Below, piece after piece: positions 11,364 through 23,077 of a DNA stretch of 64,000 bases (position 1 is the stretch's first letter; the number at the start of each line of letters is the position of its first letter). Under the pieces are notes generated by a model, which was not told the origin of the DNA, did not search any database, and saw only the letters and a program-made list of their open reading frames with translations. The stretch lies in contig OZ010596.1 of the NCBI GenBank assembly GCA_963932145.1, forward strand, positions 88,036,992-88,100,991, written 5' to 3'. Both the position numbers and the translations under genes were made by a program. This DNA comes from Acanthosepion lycidas. Its lineage: Eukaryota > Mollusca > Cephalopoda > Sepiida > Sepiidae.

Positions 11364-12803
11364 GACTTATTTATCTTCATACAGGAAAAACTCTGCTCAC
11401 AGATGTAAGTGGAACCAAAAACAGAGAATAATCTAGCAGCAAAATTTCTTAAACATGGAAAGCATTGAACAAAGAGTGACTAGTAAAATTCTACTAATGT
11501 TAGGGAGTGAAACATTTCTTTCAATGAATGATCAGATTGAATGTCTATCAATTCACGCTGTAATTGATCAGGTGCTGCATCAACATCAACAGAGAAAGAA
11601 GTTAATCAGTTGAATTTAAGCTCAATCTATCTGAAATCTTCAAACGTTCTTTCAAAGTCTTCAGTCAAACTTTTCAACTGATCCTTAATTTTTGAGCACA
11701 CATTTGCAGGCACTTTCTCCTTTCCCAACAATGAAAAATGGGTGAACTTGCCCTGATTTGCTTGCCTTGAAAACAAAGATATTTTTGCTTGAAAAGATTT
11801 GACATGTTTATACATTTCATGAGCCAAAAGTTCCTTTCCTTGAAATTTCACATTCAGCTCATTCAACTTTTCAAAAAACATCAGCTACTAACATAAGTTC
11901 ATATCTCCACTCATCACAGTCCATTTTTGTAACAAATTCACAAGCAATTCATTCATATCGAGAAAGAGCAGAATTTCTTTTCGTAAGTCCAATACTCGCT
12001 TCAGCACTTTGCAAAAACTGAGCCATTGTACATTATTATGGTAGAGAACATCCCCATGTTCAGCTTCCATATCTTCCAGTAGAGATTTGAATTGTCTGTG
12101 ATTGAGTGTCCTTGCCTTGATGGTGCTTACTGCACTCATCACTGGATCCACCACATGATTCAGGTTAAGTGCAGATTTATACAGATTTGCTTGGTGCAAA
12201 ATGCAGTGGAAAGACAAGAAATTTTGGTTAGGATTGTCTTTTCTAATCTTGTTTTGCAGGAGTTTAACCATTTGTACATTTTCCCCACATAATTCCCGGG
12301 CATCATCTGTTGTTATGCTTGTCAATCTATCCCATGATAATACACGTTTTTCAATTGCAATTGACCACAGATTCATACAAATCCTGACCGGTTTTTGCAT
12401 TTCCCATCGATTCTAGTGACAGCAATTCTTCAGTCATACGGAAATTCTCATCCACTCCACGTACGAAAATTAATTACTGCGGAGTGTCTTGGATGTCGGT
12501 ACTCTCATCTAGTGCTAACGAATAACAAAAAAATCTTTACTGGCATCCCTCAGCTGTTGAGACAACTCCTCACTGATTATTTATATGTGTCACACGACAA
12601 TCCTCCTCGATAATTGAAATGTTTTTTGAATTTACCTTTCATTTCCGGGCACACAACTCTTGCGCAATCCATCATGCATTGTTTTATTAACTCGCCATCT
12701 GAGAATGGTTTGTTAACGTCTTGAAATTCGGTATACCACCATAAAACTTGCCTACAACTCAGTATCGTGAATTGATGATTGCTTCTTAGAGTTTATTGCT
12801 TGA

Positions 12804-13510
12804 TTAACAGCATAGCCCGGCGTTGCCCGTGCTTGATTCAAACATCTTACGACTCATACAGCAATTGCCCTTCCTTGCCTTTAAAGGAGTGCCCTTTGCC
12901 GTGCTGATGTTGCTACATGCCTTACTTCTTGCCTATCTCACACTGTGAATTTTTTCTAACCTCTATACTAAACATTAAATCTGTTACAAAAAAAGAACTA
13001 AACAAAATGAACACAAAACAATCAGCTTTAAAAAGACTCGTAACTGGAAAAACCGAATGAAAAAAGAATGTTAACAACAAATACTTTTTCACACCCGGCC
13101 CATTTCTGCGGAATCAGAATCAATATTGAGTTTAAGCAAGCGAATGAGCCAATTAGAGTAAAGTGCTATGCAGATTTAAATTTTTCCCACTTGTGACGAA
13201 TGCAGCTATCGATTTTTTTTGCATGCTAGCATGCTAGTTAACATTCGTGTCAGTCAGCTGTTGGCTCTCACGCTGGCCAATAGAATCTTCCTGCCTATTC
13301 GTGGCAACCAGCTATAGGCTCTCACTCTGGCCAGTAGAAAATGGCCGCAAACTACATGAAAAGTGCCGTAGAAGCATGAAAAAATTGATTATTTCCACTA
13401 TCGATGGGAGTTGGGAAATGCAAAGTCGGTCTTTGCCTTCCCAATAACTTGGAGCATGTGCATGTAAATTTTGGTGCAAATCCGTCGAAAATTACGGCCG
13501 TGCTTTCGTT

Positions 13511-13543
<33 letters not shown>

Positions 13544-13587
13544 CATACATACACACACACACCCATCCTGCCTTTTATAGATAGAGA
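12804..13587 (-). mobile_element. Non-autonomous Helitron, family N2, copy 2
   Basis: The minus strand starts TCTCTATCTATAAAAGGCAG and ends with CGGGCAACGCCGGGC; the final CTAG seen in 3662-4400 has decayed to a ttaa-like sequence. The interior is nearly colinear with 3662-4400 (cttgattcaaa, ggagtgccctttgcc, ttgggaa). A CA microsatellite sits near the 5' end. It interrupts the hAT transposase gene just after the zinc-finger region. Confidence 0.75.
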
Positions 13588-14354
13588 TCAATTTTGTAAC
13601 ATATTCCACATATTTCCGTTCTTCATCGGTCATGTTGTGACCCAAATACTCGCGTTTTGTGTGGAAGTGCCGCTTCAAATTGTACTCCTTTAAAACTGCA
13701 ATCGTCTCTTGACACAATAAACACGCCGCTTTATTCTTAGAACTGGTGAAGAAATACTTGTGCACCCATTCTTCATTAAATGCATAGCACTCTTCCTCAA
13801 TTTTACGTTTGTTCATAGAAATCATGTGGTGCAGACGACTATCAACAGTAACTGCGCATGCGCAATATCATGCGCAGAAAGTATGTAGTCATCGGAAAAT
13901 TGGGCGCAGATTTCTATGACACTGAAAAAGTTAGCCTCGGTTCAAATACAAATATGTTGACTTTCACAAAAATTTATTAATTTTTTTTTTCCTAATTTGC
14001 TGCAGGCTTCCGCAGGCCCCACAAATCTCTTTAGAGGGCTGCATGCGCATAGCAGTTGGCGCACGCCTACTCTACGCGATTTCTACTTTTCTAGTTAATT
14101 CTTGTAAAAATACAGTTAAATAAATAAAAATTGTGTCGCATCCAACCTTCCTCGCCTATGCTTGAGATAAAGTAAAATTGTTTACTTTAAAAATACGTCT
14201 AAATTTTGTTGCCATTATTACTTCAATGATTCTGCGTTCAAATGCATTTACTTTCTCTGTTGTCTGGACAACAATTTTGGGCGATTCTCTCTCTTATTAA
14301 AGAACACTGATCTCAACCGGAAGACGCTGACATTACACAGGAAATTGCTGTTAT

Positions 14355-15690
14355 TTAATAGGGATTTAGGAACATTCGGCTAAAGAATATTTGGTCTAAG
14401 AGAAAATCTGTCTAAGGAGATTTGTCTAAAAGAATACTCGTCTAAGGACCATTTTTTAATAAATAAATTCACCCTTTATTCATATACAAAACACTCAATT
14501 CACAATATCACAGAAAAACACTTATAGTGTCGTGTCCACTGAAATATCTAATAAAATATACAATATATTTAACACAATAAAACTAATTATTATGTTAATT
14601 ATAAACTTAATTATAAACTTATTAATTTTAAACCTGAGAAGCATTTTCAGCCAACAATAGCTTCATAAACATTAAAACACACAAAATATTTATAAACCAA
14701 TAACAAGCAATGAAGTGCTTACATCTTAAAACATACCAATTAAACCGAACAATAGAAAACCACTGAATATAAATCAGAAAGGTTGTTTTATTAGTCATCA
14801 TATGATGCCGCCAAAATATCGCGCGAACGTAGTAGTAGACATACCACGTGACTTTTTAGGGCCAATGAGGAATAAATAAAATAATATAATTCTGGAGCTT
14901 GTTTCATAGGGGAAAAAAGCATAAAAATTAGAAAGTCCGGCCCAATAAAAAGTTTGACAAATGCCACCAAAGGTCCACGTTACTCGAGCTGTTGATATTC
15001 ATGACCGCAGTCACACACACGTCCACACACCGCTCGACTCAGCAGGCACTGACCAAACTACAACGAGACCGCCTCAGACTACGGCGCCACCGTCCACAGT
15101 AAGAACTAAATTCTACCTATCTCCTTTATCTACGTTACTACTATGCACGCATACACATACTGACTCTTTCACACAAATACACGTGTAACATTTTACCTTT
15201 CTCACCTACGTACACAATACAGTTTATATTCTATCCAAGAACTCTATTAACAACTAAAAAAGCTGACATTACTCATTTAATACATTCAACCAACTTCTTG
15301 TATTCTTGTTGTCAAATAAAATTAATGTTATTTATTAATACTACGTCGTCATTTTTCTCTTGGATTTTGTTCTGTCAATGAAAATCGTGGGATTATTCTA
15401 AGTGACCGAATTACGAACAGTCCCGCAGCAATATTTTATGTCATTTTATCGGATCCTGACATTACGAATTTTGACGTTTGACAAAAACCCGACTAGAAGG
15501 AATATTAATTACCGATGGTTTATAAGTATTTATTGGCATGAATTGTTTATCTATTAATACAGCCGGCATTAGGGCGTAATTCTCTCTAAATGAATATTTC
15601 TTAGACGTCTATTCCTTAGAACAATATTCCTTAAGCCAATATTCCTTAAACCAATTTCCTTAACTTTAGACCAATATTCCTTAGAACAAT
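14355..15690. mobile_element. Element with inverted clusters of a TCTAAGGAATATTG motif
   Basis: At the left (14370-14455) the motif tctaaggNNattNg is repeated about four times reading rightwards. At the right (15590-15690) the motif is repeated about six times reading leftwards (attccttagaacaatattcc). Inverted subterminal repeat clusters suggest a non-autonomous DNA transposon of about 1.3 kb. No transposase or precise ends were found. Confidence 0.35.
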
Positions 15691-16697
15691 ATTCCAATAT
15701 TTTAAAACCATTGACACGTTCACACATCTTCTCACCGAATCGCCATTATAGACGAAAAACGTAAAGAACAAAAATTTTAAAATCTTTTAAAAATTTAATA
15801 TTTGTCTCAGAGATATCTAAATAAATAGGGTTTATCATTTTTGTTGTCAACTCTAAAGAACAAAGAAAATGTATAAATTTACTTTCATATGTTTAAGTTT
15901 TATTTCTAGTCAAATAATCACTTTTTAAAGCAATAAGAATTGCCGAGGAGTGAATGTAATTAAAATAATAATGATGTCAATGGAAGATAAACCATCCTTT
16001 TTTGATACTTCGATTTTTTTTATTTTGTTTTGTTATTGTTGACTTTTTGCTTAAAACCTAATGAAAATAACGTTTATTTTTGTACGGTAGCCTGTGGTGT
16101 TAAAAGTTATAACAAAAACTATAATGACACCGCTGACTTAAAAACGCACGAAAAATTAACATTAAAGAAATACGGAATATCAGCAATGCAATAATTAAGA
16201 CATTGGCATTTTTGTTGAAAAATAAATTATCTTAAATTTAATAGTTTAAGAATAATTTCAATAGTTTTAGAATATAATTTTTTATTCGACACACTTTTAT
16301 TAAGTTTAGTAAAATAAATACTCGGCTCTCCGATTCCTCAGTCGGATGCCATATAACTGACTGATATTCACTTACGCGCAAATAGATACATTAGTCGTGT
16401 CTCCATACATTATAAATAACAGCAATAACTGCAATAAGTTTCAAATTTATCGTCAATTTTCTAACATTTCCTCAATAAGCGTCTTTGTAAGTAAGACTAT
16501 AAAACTATACCTAAAATTCAAATAAAATATTAGAATGATTAAATATTTTAAATTTTAAAGATTAGTAGGTAGTTAAAAAAATATAAAAAAGGGTTTTTAC
16601 GGTGTATTTTTATGTAATTTTATATCCTTAGATAAATTCCGGGATGTCAGGTTGTCAATAAATGTCAAAAACACATAAAAACACCCACCTACGCGTC
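15691..16697. other. AT-rich spacer with a SINE S1 head relic
   Basis: The only recognised piece is about 16320-16372 (ctcggctctccgattcctca), which matches the tRNA-like head of SINE S1. The rest is AT-rich without signal. Confidence 0.4.
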
Positions 16698-17050
16698 TAA
16701 AAAAAATGCTTTTCTGCAATATTTTAAATTAAAAGTAATATGCAGATTAATTCAACTTTATATCAGATTAATTCAACTTTAAATCAGATTAATTAAACTT
16801 TAAATCAGCTAATTTCTCTCAAATAACGTTTCAGAAAAGCATATTTTATTTTTGAAAGATTTTTTTAATAAACGAGAATTATGTTGTATTGACAGATTTG
16901 TCACTATGGACGATTTTAGTGATTTTACTGATAATCAGAAAAGGATAATTCCAATCAACTTAAAATCGGCATGAAATACAGCAAAGTATTTTGCTTATTG
17001 TAAATATTAAATTTAATCTATTAGCTTGGAAATTAAACTAAAATCCATGG
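16698..17050. repeat. Dispersed repeat D1, copy 2
   Basis: It is colinear with 2130-2480. This copy carries a local triplication of about 24 bases (cagattaattcaactttaaat) near 16741-16800. Confidence 0.6.
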
Positions 17051-17059
17051 CACTTGTCC

Positions 17060-19625
17060 ACAGTACCATTTTCGTTTTCACTCTGTATCCTGTAGCCGAA
17101 CTATAATGTTCGACCGAATATCTGCGACAACTGATATCTTCACTGAATATCCTTCAGCTAGTTTCAATATTTGTGTTGACTTCAATATTCATCACTAATA
17201 ATGGTTAGTACACTCTAACAAAACCGACGAAGAAGGCGTATACTGTATAGGCTTCTCTGTCGCCAACAGACTGACGCGGATTATTGAAGAATCCACCCGT
17301 GTTTTTGATGCAACAAAACCAGGCGAACCTCCTCTACTTTTTCCTCACGCCCTGCCCTGAAAAATGGTTCGCTGAAGTTTTAATAACCCCCAGGCTCCCC
17401 ACCCCGGGTACTTCAGATCATTCACTAGTCAGTGTTAAAGTTGATACTAAATCAAAGGCATCAACTGATGTGCCGTTCCATAGAACGATTTTTCTGTACA
17501 CGAAAGCCGACTAGAACAGCTTCAGATCTTACATAGCGGCAGCTCCTCTCTATCTTCTTCAGACATAATGCCTCAAAATTAACGCCCTCATATTGAAGTG
17601 ATTCCTTTCTGGATTGGATAATTTTATACCCAGAAAAAATTCCAACAAAAACCGACTAGCCAGCCTTGGTTCACCCCCGAATATGCTGCAGCCATAGATC
17701 ACCGTAACCATTATTACAATCACTATCAGATGGAGCCGCGTAGTATGACACTAGCCTACATTCAGAAATCCTCGCAATCATTGCAAGAGAGTTCTAGAAA
17801 ATGTAATGTGTAGCTATGGACAAGCATTTCAGGCAACTTGGATCCCGGGAGTTCTGGAAGATCACCGACCAAATTCTAAATAAACGCAAAGCGCCAGTGC
17901 CTTACACTATTTACTATTCTCCTCATCTTAGTCACCATATTTATTACAACGTTTCGGCCCTTTAGTATCTGTCTATATTTCTGAGATGAGGTATTATGTA
18001 CACTATTTACATTATTCGGACTATTGTCCTCATCTTTATCGCCATATTTATTACAACGTTTCGGCCCTTTAGTATCTGTCTATATTTCTGAGATGAGGTA
18101 TTATGTACACTATTTACATTATTCGGACTATTGTCCTCATCTTTGTCGCCATATTTATTACAACGTTTCAACCCTTTAGTATCTGTCTATATTTCTGAGA
18201 TGAGGTATTATGTACACTATTTTCATTATACGGACTATTGTCCTCATCTTTGTCGCCATATTTATTACAACGTTTTGGCACTTTAGCATCTGTCTATATT
18301 TCTGAGATGAGGTATTATGCACACTATTTACATTATTCGGACTATTGTCCTCATCTTTGTCGCCATATTTATTACAACGTTTCAACCCTTTAGTATCTGT
18401 CTATATTTCTGAGATGAGGTATTATGTACACTATTTACATTATTCGGACTATTCCCCTCATCATTTTTGCCATATTTATTACAAGGTTTCTTCCCTTTGG
18501 TATCTGTCTATATTTCTGAGATGAGGTATTATGTACACTATTTACATTATTCGGACTATTGTCCTCATCTTTGTCGCCATGTTTATCACAACGTTTCGGC
18601 CGTTGTACGCTCCGGCCTTCTTCAGATGCGTCAGTGCCTATTATTATAAATACCCAAGAGGTCATCTCTTCCTTGACAGGTAAGGCAAAGCTCTTTGTCA
18701 CGATCTTTGCCTCTAACTCAACGTTAGCTGACAAAGACCATCTTCTTTCTGACTTCCCTATTTCACTGAACACAATCTCAGTGATATTTTTACCACTGCC
18801 TGGGAATTCTCAAGTCTTATAAAAAACCTTGGCTCTAATAAGGCTACCGGTTCAGATAAAATCCCAGTGGCTGTCCTTAATAATATTAACCTGAGCTATC
18901 CCTGATCTTTACGAAATTATGTAACCGCTGCTTGAAGGAGAAATTCTTCCCAAGTCTATAAAAGGTGTCAAGTATATTTCCTGTTTTCAAAAATGCGGAT
19001 GAGCTCTCATTCTCGTCTCAGTCTAGGCCCATCCGTTGTCTTAGTGTCATTAGCAACATTTTTGAAGCTATAATCAGCAAGAAGGTTGTTGATCATCTCA
19101 AAATTGACAACCTCATGAGCGACAGTTAGTACGGATTTCGATTGGCTCGGTCCACTGCTGATGTCTTAATCGTCATTTCTCACAGAACCAACGAAGCACT
19201 AGACAACAAATGCATCCCAAGGACGATCGAGTTAGATATTTCAAAGGCCTTTGACAAGATGTGGTATAGAGGGCTACTACACAAGCTCTCTAGCTATCTC
19301 CATAAGCAGTAGGTCTCTGAATGTAGATGCTAATGACGCCCATGTCTCGCTTCTCGGTCCAAGCCTCTTTTTACTTTACATAAATGATCTGTGAGTATAC
19401 TCTGATCTTTTATGAATATCTAAGCTCATGATATAACGGTATATGGGTGCACCTCCAAAACTCTAGACGAGCAGAGCTTGGCAGCTGATCTCTGCACTGA
19501 CCTAGCTCTAACAGCTCAATGGAAGAAAATGGCTGGTCACATTCAATGCCTCGAAAACCAAACTAGTGATAAACGGGCGTTCTTCCCACTGTCCCGGGAA
19601 GGCCCATGCCTTGAGCGCCTTTTGA
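17060..19625 (+). pseudogene. CR1-like LINE ORF2 remnant (endonuclease and RT), split by SINE-R
   Basis: The element encoded an endonuclease/reverse transcriptase polyprotein for target-primed retrotransposition. At 17170-17900 the frames give CVDFNIHH, the end of the APE-type endonuclease (SDHSLVSVKVDTK), and SQPWFTPEYAAAIDHRNHYY. After a 729-bp SINE-R insertion (17903-18631) it resumes with INTQEVISSLTGKAKLF, NKATGSDKIPVAVLNNI, then RT core pieces: STADV, LDISKAFDKM-like and LLGPSLFLLYINDL. It ends near NASKTKLVINGRSS at about 19570. Frames shift repeatedly and there are many stops. The class call (CR1/jockey group) is from motif order and style. The LINE ends elsewhere in the window appear to be the 3' part of the same family. 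Confidence 0.8.
17903..18631 (-). mobile_element. SINE-R, 5'-truncated, with 107-bp tandem tail and TSD
   Basis: The insertion is bounded by the 8-bp duplication cagtgcct (17895-17902 and 18632-18639). Removing insertion and one duplicate restores a continuous LINE sequence across the site. On the minus strand it begins acgcatctgaagaaggccgg, runs through the hammerhead-like motif into gaaacgttgtgataa, and continues as about six 107-bp units (phrase starts at 17966, 18073, 18180 and onward). It is thus a 5'-truncated retroposon whose 3' part is a tandem array. Confidence 0.8.
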
Positions 19626-19639
19626 GAGCAATCGGTTAG

Positions 19640-20881
19640 ATGTTTTCCCTCAATCTCAACAGATTCTTGTTGTACATTGCAACATAAGGATTGTGTAGCT
19701 CCAGATCAGATGCGACAGCAATGCGCCAGTTTTGGTCGAATCTGGCTTTTGCAAAGAATACAAAGAAAGTCTCATCTTGAAAGAAAGCAAACTGGTTACA
19801 GAAAAAGGAGAAGCTGAAATCTGATAATTTATAAGACCGTATTGCGCCAGGAAATGTTTGTGTGTGTGTGTGCGCGCGTGCGCGTTTATTATCTGCTTGT
19901 TGATTGAACAAGAAATAATAAAAATCCGCTCTGAGTGATTAGAAGGGTTTATTTAATTGAATAAATATGAATAAGGAAATTAAAATTCTTACAAGTTATG
20001 ATCTTACATTTACACATGATTTATACACTTACTAAAGATATTATAAAGGAAAGAAACGTTATTTCCAACACAATTACATACCCACATACATACCATGTTA
20101 AAACGCCCAAACTTTTTCTACCCAGTAACTGACAATATTAGAAACATGTTTCCACAATGCAGCAAACAGAAATGTAGAAATCAGCATCACCGTTTGAAAT
20201 ACTTGACCAATCAGAGAAAACTGAAATACTATTTTTCTACTTTCTGCAAACATTTCTCATAAAACCCCACAGATTTCGATTTTTAAAGAGCCGAGATGCG
20301 ATTGTCTCTCCACTGCGCGTGCCGAAATAAACATGTCGGCAACTTCGAACGAATCAGTTATAACAACAATAGCAGCTTGGACGGTCAGTGAATCTTCGCT
20401 GACGATTATGTGTCTGCGACTTCAAATGAATCATCTTTAACAGTGACTCTTCGATAACGGTAACAGTTTTTCTCAATTCTTTCATTCATTTAAAGATTAT
20501 TTTTTAATCATTTTTGACTATTTTAAATTCATGTACATATGCTTGTAAATAGAAATGGTTTTATTTAACAGGCATTGATCGTTATTTTTATTGTTTGAAA
20601 TTCAGACGTTATGAGATTTAATAAAAAAAAAAATGGACGTCTGAATTTCCGACACATTCACAGAAAAAAAAACTGCAAAAAATAGAGCAACGTTGGTGTT
20701 TGTTTTTTGTTTTTTTGTTTTTTTGTTTTCCTTTTTCGGCTATCTGTGTACGTACACACAAGTAGGTTTGCGTTTTTCTTGCATTGTTACTCTTTATATA
20801 AAATATATATGTAAAATTCTTCCACGTGATGAAATTTATTCCTTCTGAAAATGTTGAATTCAATCTCTCAACCTTTTCGTT
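19640..20881. other. Spacer without recognised genes
   Basis: A TG/CG microsatellite lies at 19859-19885. The region 20290-20480 is slightly GC-richer with no frame or repeat match. Nothing else was recognised. Confidence 0.4.
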
Positions 20882-21240
20882 ACAACCTCGTTCCGATACA
20901 AACCTGTAGACAACCTCGTTCCAATACAAACGTGTCGACAACCTCGTTCCGATACAAACGTGTCGACAACCTCGTTCCGATACAAACCTGTAGACAACCT
21001 TGTTCAGACACTAACTTGTAGACGACCTCTTTCCAGTACAAACCTGTAGACAAAGTTGTTCTGATACAAACCTGTAAACAATCTCGTTCCGATACAAACC
21101 TGTAGACAACCTCGTTCCGATACAAACCTGTAAACAACCTCGTTCTGATAAAAACCTGGAGATAATTTCGTTCCGAGTGTAGACAACCTTGTTATGAACA
21201 CAAACCTGTGGTCAACCTCGTTCTGATAAAAACCTGTAGA
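20882..21240 (-). repeat. 28-bp minisatellite, array 1, about 13 units
   Basis: The unit acaacctcgttccgatacaa plus acctgtag repeats with a fixed 28-bp period. Because 28 is not a multiple of 3, three units form an 84-bp coding-like period, which produces long spurious open frames in several registers. The same unit appears in inverse orientation at 27487-27812 and 28222-28480. Confidence 0.9.
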
Positions 21241-22121
21241 CAGGCAATGGAAAAAAGTTGTTGGACGATTTCAAAATGACTTCTAAATAAATGTCCTCGT
21301 CATATTTCTGCTTTTATTGTTACAGAAAATCAGAACAGTTAACAATATACCGAGTAGATCGTGGAAAGAGACATGGGTCTTAAAACCCACAGCAACAATA
21401 TCTGGTCCGAAGAAGAAATTCGGCTCAGATATAAATTTAAAAACTACACAAAGAGTGCCCAACACGTTGTCGCCATGTTTGTAACATCCAGTCTCATTCA
21501 TACTTTATGTCATAACTAATTACCCTCTGATATCATGGATAAGATTTATTAACCAAATGAATCAAAACTCTTATTCACTCTAACGGTTATATATAGTGAA
21601 AGTCGCATTCATTAAAAAATATTTTACTCAAGGAAAGTTTTGGGAATTATTACTGGAAATAGTTTTACTATAGAAATGCATTGCAAATTATTTTAAATAG
21701 TTTTAACCTGTAAAAATTTCCCGGTTTTCCTATTATAAATTTCTGATGAATCTTACTTCTTCTGTTAATGTTTGAATAAGCTCATGGCGAGTTCTACGAC
21801 AATAAAATATCTGAAGAAATTTCTCTATCGCATCGTTAAAGATTTGAGCTTAACAACTTTCACAAGAAATATTGCAAAGCATTTGAAATTGACATGATGA
21901 ATTATGAAATATATTCAAATTCATCAACAAACAGACTGTTTTGTACCTCTTCTGCGTGGCTAGTTATCCGGTTGCTTTTAGCTAAGATCGAAACCCTACT
22001 GAGTTGGTATTAGTCGGAGATTCTACCACTAAGCCGTCTGCGTACGGCAGGGACGGATGTGAATTTTAGCGTATTTATTTTTAGATAAACACACACACAG
22101 AGACTCAATTCGCTTTTTATA

Positions 22122-22439
22122 TAGGGTGAATGAAAAGTAACTCCCTATTTTATGTATGAGTAGCCAGCCAGGAGTCCTGACTTAACTTAACTTTGGAAGA
22201 ACTCGAACGGTGAATACAAGAAGTTATGTCTTCCATACCACAAGAGTTCCTGGTGAAATCGGCGCGATTGCTGGGCGACTCGAGAAGCTGGTAGCGAAAT
22301 CTGGTGCCCCTATCGAATTTTAAATAAAACCTCATGCTAAACGCCCCCCACCCCACCCCAATATCCATTTGTTGTCAAAATTATAGTAGATACATAAATT
22401 ATAAGTATTTTAAAATGGGTTACTTTTCAATCCCTCCTG
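22122..22439 (+). mobile_element. Mariner-like element, internally deleted, 318 bp
   Basis: Inverted ends (AGGGTGAATGAAAAGTAA on the left; ACAGGAGGGATTGAAAAGTAA-like on the right, read inwards) are flanked by TA. Around 22250-22325 a plus frame reads GRLEKLVAKSGAPIEF then stop, which resembles the C-terminus of DDE_3/mariner transposases. It looks like a deletion derivative that kept the 3' end of the gene. Confidence 0.6.
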
Positions 22440-22796
22440 TATATCAATTCAGACAAAAATAGCAAGTGTTTGTTTTTGGTTCTTCAAATGCGACAGGACT
22501 TTCTTTCCAACTTAATATATTAAGACATACTAAAAATACCAGTTAAAATTTCAAGGTTTTCCAATTGGAATTTTCTGATGCATCTTAATTCTTAAGTTAA
22601 TGAATGTTATTCAATCATTAACTTACGAATTAAGATCCATGACGAATTCTACGATGATAAAATATCCGTGGATTTTGTTAAAGATGTTAATCTCATCAAA
22701 TATTTAATTATGTGATAGGGGAATCTATCACATAGTTAAATATTTGAGATTGACATCTTTAACAAAATATTGCAGTAACAATTATAATACTGCTTG

Positions 22797-23077
22797 TCCC
22801 TTCTCGGCCTTTTGGCTAAGATTCGATCACGGCTACGCCTAGCTTGGACCGGTTCGGGTCTGGACCAACTAGGAGAAGCCAAGACCAGCTCTGACTAGCT
22901 CTGACCAGCTTCGACAAGCCATGACCAGCTAAGAACAGCTTGGACCAGCGAGTGAAAACATTCGGGTCCCCACGTGAAAAACAGACCTTGTGTCACAACC
23001 TGACTCAGTGGGGTGGGAGTCAAGTAAATAAACGGCCTTTAGGCTAAGATCAAAGTGTAGTATCTGTTCTTATATAA
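22797..23077 (+). pseudogene. U2 snRNA 5' sequence, interrupted by a SINE
   Basis: The stretch ccttctcggccttttggcta (22799 on) and gatcaaagtgtagtatctgt (23049 on) together match the first 45 or so bases of metazoan U2 snRNA with few differences, including the branch-point recognition region (GTAGTA). The two parts are separated by a 210-bp insertion and overlap by an 18-bp duplication. U2 sequence stops after gttcttat, so this is a truncated pseudogene or relic, not a working snRNA gene. Confidence 0.8.
22823..23032 (+). mobile_element. SINE S3 inserted in U2 sequence, with 18-bp TSD
   Basis: The flanks cggccttttggctaagat (22805-22822) and cggcctttaggctaagat (23033-23050) are an 18-bp target-site duplication with one mismatch. 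The insert has a head with a B-box-like ggttcgggtct and repeated gaccagct units, then the S3 body gggtccccacgtgaaaaaca, ccttgtgtcac, ctgactcagtgggg, and it ends in caagtaaataaa. The other S3 copies are at 40359-40460 and 46225-46322. Confidence 0.75.

Larger units (their letters stand above)
10756..13825 (-). pseudogene. hAT transposase (GTF2IRD2/ZBED5-like), decayed
   Basis: The gene encodes the DDE-type transposase that would cut and paste the surrounding hAT element in the nucleus. From the N-terminus (13825-13588): WVHKYFFTSSKNKAACLLC with a following LKRHFHTKREY, a BED/C2H2-like DNA-binding finger. The frame is then broken by a Helitron. It resumes from about 12770 with FSDGELIKQCMMDCARVVCP. 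The segment 12400-11888 holds TTDDARELCGENVQMVKLL, FHCILHQANL (the hAT C-x2-H motif) and LNHRQFKSLLEDMEAEHGD. The segment 11881-11627 continues the helical region. The hAT dimerisation domain (ELIDIQSDHSLKEMF, FGSTYICEQSFSCMKINKS) ends at about 11370. A solo LTR follows, then SKNRSMVSDTNLNAVMRVST and a stop at 10756-10758. Several stops and frameshifts lie between about 12400 and 12650 and near 11600. This match rests on remembered family sequences. Confidence 0.8.
9762..14069 (-). mobile_element. hAT transposon, 4.3 kb, with nested insertions
   Basis: The left end TAGTGGTGGGCAAACTTTT and the inverted right end TAGGCGTGCGCCAACTGC match with the typical hAT terminal sequence. The flanking 8-mers ctctaaac (9754-9761) and ctctacgc (14070-14077) agree at 6 of 8 positions. 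Inside lies one transposase gene on the minus strand. A non-autonomous Helitron (12804-13587) sits in the N-terminal part and a solo LTR (10842-11363) in the C-terminal part, so both are younger than this hAT copy. Confidence 0.75.

Noticed and set aside
22797-23077. Functional U2 snRNA gene
   Set aside because: Only the first 45 or so bases are present, and they are split by a SINE; the Sm site and 3' stem-loops are missing.
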